Assembly (NCBI RefSeq): GCF_037658235.1
Contig: NZ_JBBJLN010000010.1
Coordinates: 62,001 to 126,000 of the forward strand
Source of the DNA: Yunchengibacter salinarum
GTDB taxonomy: Bacteria > Pseudomonadota > Alphaproteobacteria > Sphingomonadales > Kordiimonadaceae
DNA: 64,000 bases
Direction: 5' to 3'
Part shown: one piece after another, positions 16,388-25,764 of the stretch
Position numbering within the stretch: the first letter of the stretch is position 1
How the letters are laid out: every line of letters starts with the position of its first letter
Program-made: the position numbers and the translations under genes
The notes under the pieces: model-generated
The model's input: the letters and a program-made list of their open reading frames with translations, nothing else
The model's database searches: none
Told to the model about the DNA's origin: nothing

Positions 16388-17701
16388 ATGGACGACGCCC
16401 TGTTGAAATCATACCGCGACCAGGCATTCAGCCTGCTCGGCAGCCTGCCGGGCGTGGACGATCTGCGCCGCCAGGCCGTGGAGCGGCTGGAAAAAGTGGG
16501 CCTGCCCACGCCCAAGACCGAAGCGTGGAAATATGCCGACCTGAAGCGACTGCGCAAGAGCGCCTTCAGCCTGGCCACACCCCCTGAAACGGACCCCGGC
16601 GAGTTGGACTGGCTGGTGGACGAGCCCGCCGCGCGCATCGTGTTCGTCAATGGCCGTTACAGCGAAACCCTGAGCGATCTGAAGGATGTGTGGCAGGCCA
16701 TTTCCATACGCCCGCTGGCCAATCATCTGGCCGCCATGGAAGGCCGCGCGGATACGCTCTTTCAGGATGACGACGCCATCGCCCTGCTGAACACCGCGCT
16801 GCTGCGGGATGGCATGGTGATTTCCGTACCCGCAGGGGTCACGATCGACGAGCCGGTGGTGATCGTCAATCTGGTCCAGAATGCCGAAAACGCCGCCCTG
16901 CACCAGCGCCATCTGGTGGAACTGGGCGAAGGCAGCCGCCTGACCCTGGTGGAACGCTTCATCGGTGACAACAGCAGCAGTTGGACCAACACGATCCTTC
17001 AGGCGCGGGTAAGCGAACGCGCGCGGCTCGATCATGTGCGCCTTCAGGAAGAAGGGCCGAACGCCCTGCACACAGGCAAGGCGCATGTGAATGTGGGGGC
17101 CGAGGGGCGCTATCATGCCACCAGCCTTGCCACCGGCGGCGCCATGACCCGGTTCGAGGACCATGTGCGCCTGCTGGGCAACGGCGCCGATGCCAGCGTG
17201 GACGGCGCGGCACTGGCCAGCGACCGGCAGATTCACGACGCCCTGACCCATATCAGGCACACCGTGCCGGACGCCACGTCGGACCAGGTGTTCCGCGCCA
17301 TTGCGGGCCAGCGGGGCAAAAGCGTGTTTCAGGGCAAGATCACGGTGGATCGCGGTGCCCAGGACACGGAAGCGGACCAGAGCTTCAAGGCCCTGCTGCT
17401 GGATCGCACCGGGGAAGCGGACGCCAAGCCGGAGTTGGAAATCTTCGCCGACGCGGTAAAATGCAGCCACGGAGCCACGGTGGGCGAACTGGATCAGGCG
17501 GCCCTGTTCTATATGGTCAGCCGCGGCGTGGACCCGGCCACCGCGCGCACCCTGCTGGTTGAAGCCTTCACGGCGGATGCCCTGGCCCGCATTGCCAACA
17601 CCACCCTGCGCGACAGCCTGATGGGCCGCGTTTCCCGCTGGATGGCCAGCCGCGACCTGTCGGCGGTGGCCGCGGCCAGTGAAGAAAAGGGGGCAGCATG
17701 A
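16388..17701 (+). CDS. sufD: SUF scaffold subunit SufD
   Basis: A 437-residue SufD, the SufB paralogue in the SufBC2D complex. The N-terminal helical domain contains PKTEAWKYADLKRL, which is typical of SufD, and the beta-helix core ends with FADAVKCSHGATVGELD, DQAALFYMVSRGVDPATARTLLVEAF. I set the start at ATG 16388 because AAGGAA lies seven bases upstream; an upstream in-frame ATG at 16343 lacks such a site. Its stop overlaps the sufS start by four bases (ATGA). Confidence 0.96.
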   Translation: MDDALLKSYRDQAFSLLGSLPGVDDLRRQAVERLEKVGLPTPKTEAWKYADLKRLRKSAFSLATPPETDPGELDWLVDEPAARIVFVNGRYSETLSDLKDVWQAISIRPLANHLAAMEGRADTLFQDDDAIALLNTALLRDGMVISVPAGVTIDEPVVIVNLVQNAENAALHQRHLVELGEGSRLTLVERFIGDNSSSWTNTILQARVSERARLDHVRLQEEGPNALHTGKAHVNVGAEGRYHATSLATGGAMTRFEDHVRLLGNGADASVDGAALASDRQIHDALTHIRHTVPDATSDQVFRAIAGQRGKSVFQGKITVDRGAQDTEADQSFKALLLDRTGEADAKPELEIFADAVKCSHGATVGELDQAALFYMVSRGVDPATARTLLVEAFTADALARIANTTLRDSLMGRVSRWMASRDLSAVAAASEEKGAA

Positions 17702-18942
17702 CAGCCGCCGAAAGACTGGACGACACACTGGACCTGGCGGCCATCCGCGCCGATTTTCCGATCCTGTCGGAAACGGTGCACGGCAAGCCGCTCGTCTTCC
17801 TGGATTCCGCCGCAAGCGCCCAGAAACCCCGTGTCGTTCTGGAAGCGGAACGGGATCTCTATGAACACACCTACGCCAATATTCATCGCGGGGTGTACAG
17901 TTTCAGCGCCGAGTCCACCCGCCGCTTCGAGGCCGCGCGGGACGCCGCCCGCGCCTTTATCAATGCGGAAAAATCCCATGAATGCCTGCTGGTGCGCGGC
18001 GCCACGGAAGGCATCAATCTGGTGGCGCAAAGCTGGGGCCGGTCCAATCTGAAGGCCGGGGACAGCATCGTTCTGTCGGAACTGGAACATCATTCCAACA
18101 TCGTGCCCTGGCAGATGGTGGCGGAGGAAACCGGCGCCCGTATCCGGGTGATCCCGGCGCTGGACGACGGCACGCTGGATATGGACGCCTATACTCGCCT
18201 GCTGGCCGAAAGGCCGAAAATGGTGGCCGTGACCCATGTATCCAATGCGCTGGGCACCGTGATGCCGGTGGCGGAGATCATCCGCCAGGCCCATGATGCG
18301 GGCGCGCTGACCCTGATCGACGGCTGCCAGGCCGCCCCCCACCTACCGGTGGACGTGCGGGCACTGGACGCGGATTTCTATGTGTTTTCCGCGCACAAGG
18401 TCTATGGCCCCACGGGCATCGGCGTGCTTTATGGCAAGGAAAGCCTGCTAGAGGCCATGCCCCCCTGGCAGGGTGGCGGCGACATGATCGACCGCGTTAC
18501 CTTCGAAAAGACCACCTATGGCGCCCTGCCCCACAAGTTCGAGGCGGGCACCCCCAATATCGCCGGGGGCGTTGCATTCAAGGCGGCGCTTGATTATGTG
18601 AGCACTATCGGCATGGACCGGATCGCGGCCCACGGAGACGCGCTGATCCAGTACGCGCATGACCGGTTGTCCAGCCTGAACAGCGTGCGCGTTCTGGGAG
18701 GTGGCCATCCGCGCATCGCGGCGATCAGCTTCGTGATGGACGGCGCCCACCCCCACGATATCGGCACCATACTGGATCAGCAGGGCATCGCCGTGCGTGC
18801 CGGGCATCACTGCGCCCAGCCCACCATGGACCGTTTCGGCGTTCCGGGCACGGCGCGGGCCAGTTTCGGTCTATATAACGGTACGGACGACGTGGACGCG
18901 CTGGTAACCGGCCTGAACAAGGTGGTCGAGCTTTTTGGCTAG
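17698..18942 (+). CDS. sufS: Cysteine desulfurase SufS
   Basis: A 414-residue group-II cysteine desulfurase, which removes sulfur from cysteine for cluster assembly. PLP-site features include HHSNIVPWQ, the DGCQAAPHLPVD block with the PLP-stacking partner residues, and SAHKVYGPTGIGVLYG with the Schiff-base lysine. The active-site cysteine that carries the persulfide is in RAGHHCAQP. No SufE or SufU sulfur acceptor lies in this window. Translation is coupled to sufD through a four-base overlap. Confidence 0.97.
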   Translation: MTAAERLDDTLDLAAIRADFPILSETVHGKPLVFLDSAASAQKPRVVLEAERDLYEHTYANIHRGVYSFSAESTRRFEAARDAARAFINAEKSHECLLVRGATEGINLVAQSWGRSNLKAGDSIVLSELEHHSNIVPWQMVAEETGARIRVIPALDDGTLDMDAYTRLLAERPKMVAVTHVSNALGTVMPVAEIIRQAHDAGALTLIDGCQAAPHLPVDVRALDADFYVFSAHKVYGPTGIGVLYGKESLLEAMPPWQGGGDMIDRVTFEKTTYGALPHKFEAGTPNIAGGVAFKAALDYVSTIGMDRIAAHGDALIQYAHDRLSSLNSVRVLGGGHPRIAAISFVMDGAHPHDIGTILDQQGIAVRAGHHCAQPTMDRFGVPGTARASFGLYNGTDDVDALVTGLNKVVELFG

Positions 18943-18964
18943 AGCAACCCGCTAAAGGATACGC

Positions 18965-19519
18965 ATGAACGAGCAACGGGACATACTGGACGTAACGGCC
19001 CCCGCCGCAGACGGCATCCCGCCGGAAAACCGGCCCGTGCGGCCCGAAAGCCGCCCGCGCCCCGGCACGGACGGCGTGGCGCAGGAGCAGGACGACGGCA
19101 GCTATTTCCTCAACAAGTTTCTTGAGGACAAGGCCGAGGCCAAGGCCGCCGAGGCCGCAGCGGAGCCGCGCGGCAACGGCCACGAGGATATCGTCGAAGC
19201 CTCGGACGCGGAAGCCGAAACAATCAAGGAGCGCATCGTCGAGGCGCTCAAGGAAATCTATGACCCGGAAATCCCGGTGAACATCTATGAACTGGGCCTG
19301 ATCTATGATGTGAAACTGCGGGAGGATCACGCCGCCTTCGTCACCATGACGCTGACCACGCCCCACTGCCCGGTGGCCGAGTCCATGCCGGCGGAAGTGG
19401 AACTGAAGGTCAATGGGGTGGAAGGTGTCAACGGGGCGGAAGTGCGGCTTGTCTGGGACCCGCCCTGGGATATGAACAGAATGAGCGACGAAGCACGGCT
19501 GGAACTGGGCCTGCTCTGA
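18965..19519 (+). CDS. sufT: SufT-like MIP18/DUF59 Fe-S assembly protein with N-terminal extension
   Basis: A 184-residue protein. The C-terminal 100 residues form the MIP18/DUF59 domain (VEALKEIYDPEIPVNIYELGLIYDV, TLTTPHCPVAESMP with the conserved cysteine, and DPPWDMNRMSDEARLELGLL), found in SUF operons and involved in Fe-S maturation. The first 80 residues are low-complexity, rich in Pro, Arg, Glu and Ala, and likely disordered. AAAGGA precedes the ATG. It follows sufS by 22 bases. Confidence 0.93.
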   Translation: MNEQRDILDVTAPAADGIPPENRPVRPESRPRPGTDGVAQEQDDGSYFLNKFLEDKAEAKAAEAAAEPRGNGHEDIVEASDAEAETIKERIVEALKEIYDPEIPVNIYELGLIYDVKLREDHAAFVTMTLTTPHCPVAESMPAEVELKVNGVEGVNGAEVRLVWDPPWDMNRMSDEARLELGLL

Positions 19520-19606
19520 GACGGACATTGCGCCGGGGCGCCGAACCGGGGCGCCATACCGGAGCACGCATCGAACCGACCCGGCCAACAGGAAAGGAGG
19601 TCCACC

Positions 19607-19933
19607 ATGACCCCGATCAACATTACCGACAAGGCCGCCGAGCATATCCGGGGGCTGTTGGCCAATAATGAAAAGGCCGTGGGCATCCGCCTCGGCACCA
19701 AGAAATATGGCTGCAACGGCCTCGGCTATGACATCAGCTATGTGGAAGAGCCGGACCCGGCGGACGAACTGGTGGAAGACAAGGGCGTAAAGGTCTATGT
19801 GGACCGCAAATCCCTGCTTTTCATCCTCGGCACCGAGATGGACTGGGAAGACGGCACCTTCACCACCGGCTTCACCTTCCGCAATCCCAATGAACAGGGC
19901 CGTTGCGGCTGCGGGGAAAGCTTCACGGTCTGA
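19607..19933 (+). CDS. sufA: A-type Fe-S carrier protein SufA
   Basis: A 108-residue HesB/IscA-family protein with the three invariant cysteines at residues 36, 100 and 102 (YGC ... CGC). It receives clusters from the SufBCD scaffold and delivers them to target enzymes, or carries iron. A near-perfect anti-16S site (AAAGGAGGT) precedes ATG 19607, the strongest ribosome binding site in the operon, suggesting high expression. It is the last suf gene; a hairpin follows (19955-19972) without a clear T tract. Confidence 0.96.
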   Translation: MTPINITDKAAEHIRGLLANNEKAVGIRLGTKKYGCNGLGYDISYVEEPDPADELVEDKGVKVYVDRKSLLFILGTEMDWEDGTFTTGFTFRNPNEQGRCGCGESFTV

Positions 19934-19954
19934 CCCGGCCCACTGGCGGCCCAC

Positions 19955-19972
19955 CGGCGCCTTCTGGCGCCC
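19955..19972 (+). terminator. Weak hairpin after sufA
   Basis: GGCGCC (19956-19961) and GGCGCC (19966-19971) are self-complementary arms around TTCT. The following bases are CCCTTC without a T run, so this may only pause or protect the 3' end of the suf transcript. Confidence 0.3.
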
Positions 19973-20089
19973 CTTCACTGGCTTCGCCCGCGCGTTTCGG
20001 CCCGTCGGCGTCTTTGATCTGAATCAGAGCGCCCCGCCCTCGGCGCTGCCACGCTCCCTTATGTTTCGCGTATATGAGGGAGCCTGACC

Positions 20090-22153
20090 ATGCGCACAAT
20101 CGAAACGGGGCACCAGTGCCCGGATACAGCCACGCCCCAACGGGTGCGCGCCTCGGCACTGATGGCCCTCAGGCGACATTCGCCCGCCCGCCCCCGGAAG
20201 ATCATCGCGCCGGAACGCACCCAGCGCCGACGGCTGGACCGGCTGGGGCTGACCGGAACGCTCAGTCATCCCGGCCCGCTGGATGGCCACATGCGGCTTC
20301 TTCCCCTCGCAGCCCTGCTGCCGGGCGACACATCCGACCCGGTCCCCCCCGACCCCCTCGCACAGGGCCTGCGGGATGCACGCGCCATGGCGGAGCAGGG
20401 CGGCGCCCGTCTTTTGCTGCCAAGCCACCTGATCGCACGCGGCCTGCTGCCGCCGGACCCGGCGACATTGCAGGGCTCAGGTGCGGACCTGTTCATCGAT
20501 CCCGCAAGGCTTCCCGCCCTGCTGGCCGCCAAGCCCGATGACGACCCCGCCCCCGTGCTGGTGTTCGATGGCGGCTATGACGACCGCGCCGCGCTTTACG
20601 ATGCGCACTTGCTGTCGGCGCTGCCCGATCATGTGGCCTTGCACACCGCCTTCACCGCACTGGGCGCCTGTCTCGGACCCGTGCTCGATGCCACGCCCCA
20701 CACAGCCAGCGCCCTGCTGATCAGCGCCGGGCTGTATCGGTGCCTGGACAGGGTGACGCTGGACCAGTTGATGATCACCCATGGCCTGACGCTGCTGGTG
20801 GCACCCGATGATGACGCCCGGCTGACGGAGGGGCTGATCGCCTTTTGCCGCGACGGAACACCCATGCCCGACCATACTCAAAGCCCGGTAAAGCATGGCG
20901 CGCTGGTGCCGCGCGGGCGGCTGGACGCGGTGCTTGGCTATCTTCCGGGGGCGGCGCTGGACCTGCCGGAATCGGAATGGGACCGGCAGGCACGGACACG
21001 CTTTGCCATTGACGACCTGACCGGAAAGGAAACCGGGGCGCAGACCGGAGAACAGCGCGGGGCGGGTCCGGCGTCGCCCCCGCCCGCCACAAGCGGGCCG
21101 CCCTGTACGCCCGTCAATGGCTGTCATTTAACCTGCGACCGCCCCCCACCCGCCAGAACCACGCCGATCATGGCCCGCACCCGAACCGTGACTGTGCCGC
21201 GCGCCTGGCTCACCGATGGACACCCGGACCTGATGGCCGAAATCACACAGGCGGCCAACGATATCGCCGTCAGAGGCGGGCGACCGGGCGGGCTGACCGC
21301 CACACTGATTGCGCCGGATACGGGCGGCAAGGGGGACGGCTCCGCCCCGTCGCTGCTGGCGCTGCTGAAAGCCCGGCTCACCGCCTATCTGGACGGTCAG
21401 GGCCTGCCCCTCATGGCACTGGAGGAACGCACTGCCCCGACCCTTGCCCCGACGGATACCGCCAGCCTGACCTTCACCCTGTGCGGGCAGGCCGGTCGGC
21501 CACCGGGCGGACGAACGGACCAGAGCGAGCCGCGCGCCCTTGTTCTGGTGGGGTCACTGGGCGGCCTGGGGGCACGCAGTCTGATGGATCAGGCGGTGGA
21601 CGAAAGCGCCCCCCGGCCCCACAGCCTGGTTCATCAAAGCCTTGCTCCCTTCATATCCGGCCTTGGCGATCTCACCCCGAAGGTGCTGTTGGGCCACTGT
21701 CAGGGCGGTCTGCGCGCCGGGCTCCGGCGACTGCTTCAGGCGGGGCTGGAAACCGGCGGCCTGACAGTGCGGGAAACAGCTCTGCCGGTGGCGGATACCA
21801 CCCGCGCGCTCATTGCCCGACTGAATCTGGACATTCTGGAACTGGACAGCCTGTCCTGCATGATACTGGCGGTGCCGGAGCCGCTGGCGGATACGGTCTG
21901 CGATCGCCTTGCGAACATCGACCATGCTGAAGGGGCCCGCCCGCTTGTGATCAGCCGGATCGGCAGCGCCGCGCCAGCCCCCGACCCCACCGCCATTCCG
22001 GCGGACAGCCTGCCCCTGTATCTGATGGCCCGAACAGGCGGCTGGCGGCATGAGAACCTTGCCAGAACCACCCCTCTGACCGCCGCCGCCCACTGCCCCC
22101 GCCGCAGCGGGCAGGCCCATCGCCCGGTCAGCGGGTCAGTGTCAGCAGGCTGA
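20090..22153 (+). CDS. Divergent AIR-synthase-like (PurM/PurL/SelD-type) protein of unknown role
   Basis: A 687-residue protein I cannot place firmly. GAGGGAG eight bases upstream of ATG 20090 supports it as a real gene. The C-terminal half (about residues 375-640) resembles the AIR-synthase fold: AANDIAVRGGRPGGL matches the NDI-x-x-x-GARP block, VLVGSLGG a glycine-rich loop, LLGHCQGGLRAGLRRLLQAG the start of the C-domain, and LDSLSCMILAVPEPLA the later strand. Usual ATP- and metal-binding acidic residues are not obvious, so it may be inactive or altered. The N-terminal half (LVFDGGYDDRAAL, LLVAPDDDARL) is not recognised. Its end overlaps the convergent glycosyltransferase gene by 26 bases. 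Confidence 0.7.
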   Translation: MRTIETGHQCPDTATPQRVRASALMALRRHSPARPRKIIAPERTQRRRLDRLGLTGTLSHPGPLDGHMRLLPLAALLPGDTSDPVPPDPLAQGLRDARAMAEQGGARLLLPSHLIARGLLPPDPATLQGSGADLFIDPARLPALLAAKPDDDPAPVLVFDGGYDDRAALYDAHLLSALPDHVALHTAFTALGACLGPVLDATPHTASALLISAGLYRCLDRVTLDQLMITHGLTLLVAPDDDARLTEGLIAFCRDGTPMPDHTQSPVKHGALVPRGRLDAVLGYLPGAALDLPESEWDRQARTRFAIDDLTGKETGAQTGEQRGAGPASPPPATSGPPCTPVNGCHLTCDRPPPARTTPIMARTRTVTVPRAWLTDGHPDLMAEITQAANDIAVRGGRPGGLTATLIAPDTGGKGDGSAPSLLALLKARLTAYLDGQGLPLMALEERTAPTLAPTDTASLTFTLCGQAGRPPGGRTDQSEPRALVLVGSLGGLGARSLMDQAVDESAPRPHSLVHQSLAPFISGLGDLTPKVLLGHCQGGLRAGLRRLLQAGLETGGLTVRETALPVADTTRALIARLNLDILELDSLSCMILAVPEPLADTVCDRLANIDHAEGARPLVISRIGSAAPAPDPTAIPADSLPLYLMARTGGWRHENLARTTPLTAAAHCPRRSGQAHRPVSGSVSAG

Positions 22154-24620
22154 ACGGGCGGCCCCAGTCACTGAAGGCGGGCGGATGGTAGGGATCGCCG
22201 TCATGGTCCGGCCACCGGGCGGCCAGGCGCGCCGCCTCGGCCTCATAACGTGCCTTCCTGTCCGCCAAAAGGCGGTCAAAGCCCCGGCTGCGGCCCTCGT
22301 CGTGGCGAAAGGTCAGCGCCGGATCATACAGGCAGGCCCAGCCCGCCCGGCGCAGCTTGAAACAGAAATCCACATCGGAAAAAGCAATGGCCAGCCCTTC
22401 GTCAAAGCCGTCCACCACGTTGAAGCGCGTCCGGGTGCAGGCCAGAAAGGCACCGGTCAGCGCGCTCACCTGGTGGGCCAGGCGGGTCCGGTTCAGATAG
22501 CCGCCGTCTTCCGGGCGCTCCCCCATGCCTTCATGGGAAGGCCGGTCCAGCGTGCGCAAGACCATGCCCGCATGTTGCAGCCGCCCATCGGCAAACAACA
22601 GGCGCGCGCCCACGGCGCCGATTTCCGGCCTGGCCAGTTGGCCGCGCAATCGGTCATCGAAACCGTCGCAAAGCGCCAGCGTGTCATTATTCAGGAAAAG
22701 CAGCAGATCGCCGCGCGCCTCTGCGGCCCCCAGATTATTGCCGCGCGACCAGTTGAAGGCCCCCGGCGCGGCCACCACGCGCTGGCGCGGCCCGCCGGGG
22801 GCACCGCCATCATGAAATCGGGTCAGCCAGGCGCGGCAGTCCGGGTCAGCGCTGTCATTGTCCACGATCAGGATTTCAGCCATATCGGGCCGGGCCAGGC
22901 GGGCGATCACACTGTCCACCAATGGGGCCAGCAGGTCCAGCCGGTCGCGGGTGGGAATGATGATGCTCAGCATCGAAGCCGGTTCGGGTACCGGCCAGCG
23001 CCAGTGCAGCGCGCCCGGCACCGACAGGGCAAAGCCATCCTCGTGCGGGCGCGCCACCGGGCCCGTACCGCCTGCCAGCGCCATCAGGGCGGTCACGCGG
23101 CGGCAAAAGTCCGCGTCCGTCCCGACCGGCGCGGGATCGTCCGGTTCGGTCCACAGCACCTCCGGCACATGATGGAAGGCGGCGTCGCCATCCGTCGCCA
23201 GCACCGCCAGTTGCAAGGCCCACAGGGCGCCCGCATCGCCGCGCGCGGCATTACGGGCCAGGTCCGGCCAGCGCCGCACCACATGGCCCCGCACCAGCAC
23301 GGCCCGGCCATACAGGGGCGCGGCCATCAGCCAGTCCGGGTCCGGCGCACCATACAGGCAGGGCCCATACGGTGTGCCGGACGGGCTTTCATGATCCCGG
23401 TCCAGCGTGATCACGGACGCGCCCGGCGCGACAGCCCCCAGGCGGGCCGGAAGCTGCGGCCACAGCCGATCCGCGGGCCCGGCGAAATGCACCAGCGCCG
23501 AGTCGTCGGGCAAGGGGCCATCCGGCGCGTATGCCACCGGCTGAACCGGCGCGGCATCGGCCATGGCCGGGCGCCCGGCATCGCGGTTCTGGGTTTCGCG
23601 GTTCTGGGTTTCGCGGTTCTGGGTTTCGGGGTTCTGGGTTTCGCGGTAGAGGGCATAGCTGTCCAGCCCGAAGGCCCCCAGCCGCGACAAGGCGGGCAGC
23701 GCCCCGGCCAGTTGCCGCAGCGAATCCGCCAGCGCCGGATCATCCTTGGGAAGGCTGTGCACCCGCTCCACCAGCTTGACCAGGCTGTGAAAGGCGCGCG
23801 GCTCGCCTGGTGTCATGTCCTGCCGGGGCAGAATGAGCTGGCCGGTGTCCGCCTCACTGATCCGCAGGGCCACGCGGCCACCGCCCATCAGGCTGTCGGG
23901 CAGTGCCAGCCGGGTTTCAAACCCGCCCCCCTTCAGGCCGGGCCAGACTTCCGCCAGGTCGGGCCGGGGGCCGGTATTGTCCATGCTCGCCACCAGATGC
24001 GGCCCGGCATGAACCAGCAGCGATACCGTCCGCGACGGGTCCGCCCGGTCCACCACCCAACCGGCCAGCACACCGCCGTCCAGCCGCTCCAGCCCCGCCG
24101 CCAGATCACGCGGCGGGCGGCGGGTCAGCCGGTCCAGCGTGCGGCGCAGGGTCGCCAGCCGGTCCTCTCCGTACAGGGCGGCAAAGGCGGCAATGAACGG
24201 GTCGGTTTCCGCCAGCGCCGCCAGCCCGGCCACCCGGTCCAGCGGCACGGCGGGGGCGGGCCGCTTCAACAGGTGGGTAAAGGCGGCCCGCACCGCCTCG
24301 CGCCGGGCACCAAGGGCGACCGCATCGCCAAGGGCGGCGGCGTCCACCGGGTCCGGCGCCTCCCCCGCCGCCAACCGGTCCAGCGCCGCCTGAAACGCGG
24401 GCAGGGCCATCAGGCGCTTGAACACCACCCGCAGGGACGGCGCCCGCCGCCGCCCCTGACCGCGGGTCAGGCAGCGTTCCCGCTCAAGCTGTGTGGGGGC
24501 ACGCCCCAATATCAGCGTGCCAAGCGCGGTCAGATGATCGGCGGGGCGGGGCTGAAACAGTCGCCCACGGCCCAACGCCGGGAGAAGACGGGAAAAGGTG
24601 CGCCCCTCAGGCATATCCAT
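22128..24620 (-). CDS. Large GT2-family glycosyltransferase with internal pentapeptide repeat
   Basis: An 830-residue protein. The C-terminal 300 residues hold a GT2 (rhamnosyltransferase-like) domain: LSIIIPTRDRLDLL opens the nucleotide-sugar fold, IVDNDS follows, LLFLNNDT is the metal-binding DxD-type region and VDGFDEGLAIAFSDVDFCFKLRRAG the acceptor-side block. The N-terminal 550 residues are of unknown fold; a short linker there carries a tandem ETQNR repeat. The likely product is a cell-surface polysaccharide or glycan. I chose ATG 24620, which overlaps the end of the sulfotransferase gene by 14 bases; there is no strong ribosome binding site, so coupled translation is plausible. Confidence 0.85.
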   Translation of the reverse strand: MDMPEGRTFSRLLPALGRGRLFQPRPADHLTALGTLILGRAPTQLERERCLTRGQGRRRAPSLRVVFKRLMALPAFQAALDRLAAGEAPDPVDAAALGDAVALGARREAVRAAFTHLLKRPAPAVPLDRVAGLAALAETDPFIAAFAALYGEDRLATLRRTLDRLTRRPPRDLAAGLERLDGGVLAGWVVDRADPSRTVSLLVHAGPHLVASMDNTGPRPDLAEVWPGLKGGGFETRLALPDSLMGGGRVALRISEADTGQLILPRQDMTPGEPRAFHSLVKLVERVHSLPKDDPALADSLRQLAGALPALSRLGAFGLDSYALYRETQNPETQNRETQNRETQNRDAGRPAMADAAPVQPVAYAPDGPLPDDSALVHFAGPADRLWPQLPARLGAVAPGASVITLDRDHESPSGTPYGPCLYGAPDPDWLMAAPLYGRAVLVRGHVVRRWPDLARNAARGDAGALWALQLAVLATDGDAAFHHVPEVLWTEPDDPAPVGTDADFCRRVTALMALAGGTGPVARPHEDGFALSVPGALHWRWPVPEPASMLSIIIPTRDRLDLLAPLVDSVIARLARPDMAEILIVDNDSADPDCRAWLTRFHDGGAPGGPRQRVVAAPGAFNWSRGNNLGAAEARGDLLLFLNNDTLALCDGFDDRLRGQLARPEIGAVGARLLFADGRLQHAGMVLRTLDRPSHEGMGERPEDGGYLNRTRLAHQVSALTGAFLACTRTRFNVVDGFDEGLAIAFSDVDFCFKLRRAGWACLYDPALTFRHDEGRSRGFDRLLADRKARYEAEAARLAARWPDHDGDPYHPPAFSDWGRPFSLLTLTR
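23581..23640 (+). repeat. Four tandem 15-bp repeats inside the glycosyltransferase gene
   Basis: The unit TCGCGGTTCTGGGTT occurs four times in a row (the fourth with one base change) and partly a fifth time. On the coding strand it encodes pentapeptides (ETQN followed by R or P), so the repeat keeps the reading frame and could vary in copy number by slippage. Confidence 0.95.
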
Positions 24621-25374
24621 ACCGGAAGAGCAAGCCCGCATAGCGATCATGCAGGGCCTGCGCCGTTTCAGCATCAAGCGCCTGCTGCCATTGCCGGGGG
24701 CGGCCATTGCTCACATGCTCCCCCCGCACCACAGCTTCGCCGAACAGGGAATGGCGGCGGACAATCTCATCAAAGACAGGCCGTGCCTTTTCCGGCAATT
24801 CCAGAAAGCGGAAAGCCTCGCGGAACCGGGTCAGCTTCCGATCCTCCACCATGTCTTCATAGCGCAGGGTCATCACCCGATCGCTTTCGGGAAAAGCGGC
24901 CATATCCTGCGCCGTGGACCCGGCGGCATGATCCGCCTCGAACAGAACCTGCCCTGAAAAGGTTTCAAAGGATTCCAGCTTTTGCCGATAGGTCTGTCCG
25001 TCAAAGTCGGATTGGGGTGCGTGCAACCATTGTTCATCGGATTTCAGGTGATAGCGCGCGCCTGAAATAACGATATCGCGCGGATCCCGCACCATGTGCA
25101 GCCCCCTGAACTGGTTGGAAAAAACTTCCGAGCGGTTCAGCGCGGCGGCCACGATCCGGCTATGGTCATCAAACAGACACACCGGGCCAACGCCTTCCCG
25201 CGCCAGATAATCGCACAGTGGCACCAGGCTATCCTCTGGAAGGCCAGCCTGACGAGCATAGCGGGTCAGGTCGAAGAAAAAGATTTTCCGCTGGCGGCAG
25301 AAATTGGCAAAAACGGTACGCAGCCACTGTGTTCCGGCCTTGTGGTGGGTGCTGATGAAGATTTTGCCTTTCAC
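24607..25374 (-). CDS. Sulfotransferase family protein
   Basis: A 255-residue PAPS-dependent sulfotransferase. HHKAGTQWLR near the N-terminus is the 5'-phosphosulfate loop (GT..L pattern) and GLHMVRDPRDIVISGARYH is the 3'-phosphate-binding block with the conserved Arg and Ser. It should move sulfate to a hydroxyl group, probably on the glycan made by the overlapping glycosyltransferase. The start is uncertain: GTG 25374 places the PAPS loop near the N-terminus as usual; in-frame ATG 25503 and TTG 25521 would add 43-49 residues of unsupported sequence. Confidence 0.83.
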   Translation of the reverse strand: MKGKIFISTHHKAGTQWLRTVFANFCRQRKIFFFDLTRYARQAGLPEDSLVPLCDYLAREGVGPVCLFDDHSRIVAAALNRSEVFSNQFRGLHMVRDPRDIVISGARYHLKSDEQWLHAPQSDFDGQTYRQKLESFETFSGQVLFEADHAAGSTAQDMAAFPESDRVMTLRYEDMVEDRKLTRFREAFRFLELPEKARPVFDEIVRRHSLFGEAVVRGEHVSNGRPRQWQQALDAETAQALHDRYAGLLFRYGYA

Positions 25375-25603
25375 GCGCGTGCCCCGGTCCCTGCGGTCTC
25401 GATACGGAATAGTATGGCACACCGGAAAGGCGCGCGCATAGCCCGCCCCGGTAATGGCCCAGACATCCCGGTTTGACAAGCCCCAAGCCACGCGGCGCCG
25501 CATCGGAGCCGCCCAAAGCAATGCGGCGCCCGAAGGCCATTACCCAACGCCAACAGCGCCGGCAGATGGATGGCGCACAATCAAAATATAAATGAAATGA
25601 AAA

Positions 25604-25679
25604 TGGTGCCGCCTGCGTGACTCGAACACGCGACCCCCGCATTACGAATGCGATGCTCTACCGACTGAGCTAAGGCGGC
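25604..25679 (-). tRNA. tRNA-Thr (anticodon CGT)
   Basis: On the minus strand the cloverleaf starts GCCGCCT and ends AGGCGGC-ACCA with encoded CCA. The D arm GCTC/GAGC, the anticodon stem TCGCA/TGCGG around loop TTCGTAA (anticodon CGT) and the T arm GCGTG-TTCGAGT-CACGC are all intact. It reads ACG codons. Confidence 0.97.
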
Positions 25680-25764
25680 CCTGAGAAGTGCGGGCGTTGT
25701 ATAACGGATGACGAAGGCCGGAACAAGCCCGTTTTTATCCCAGATGACGAACGGAAAACAGCAA

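Noticed and set aside
23581..23640. Short tandem repeats resembling a CRISPR array
   Set aside because: Units are only 15 bp with no spacers, in frame inside a coding region; they are a protein repeat.
22185..25070. Very long plus-strand open frame opposite the glycosyltransferase and sulfotransferase genes
   Set aside because: It mirrors the real genes, has no recognised family and consists mainly of Gln/His/Arg/Gly-rich antisense sequence; high GC leaves such antisense frames open.
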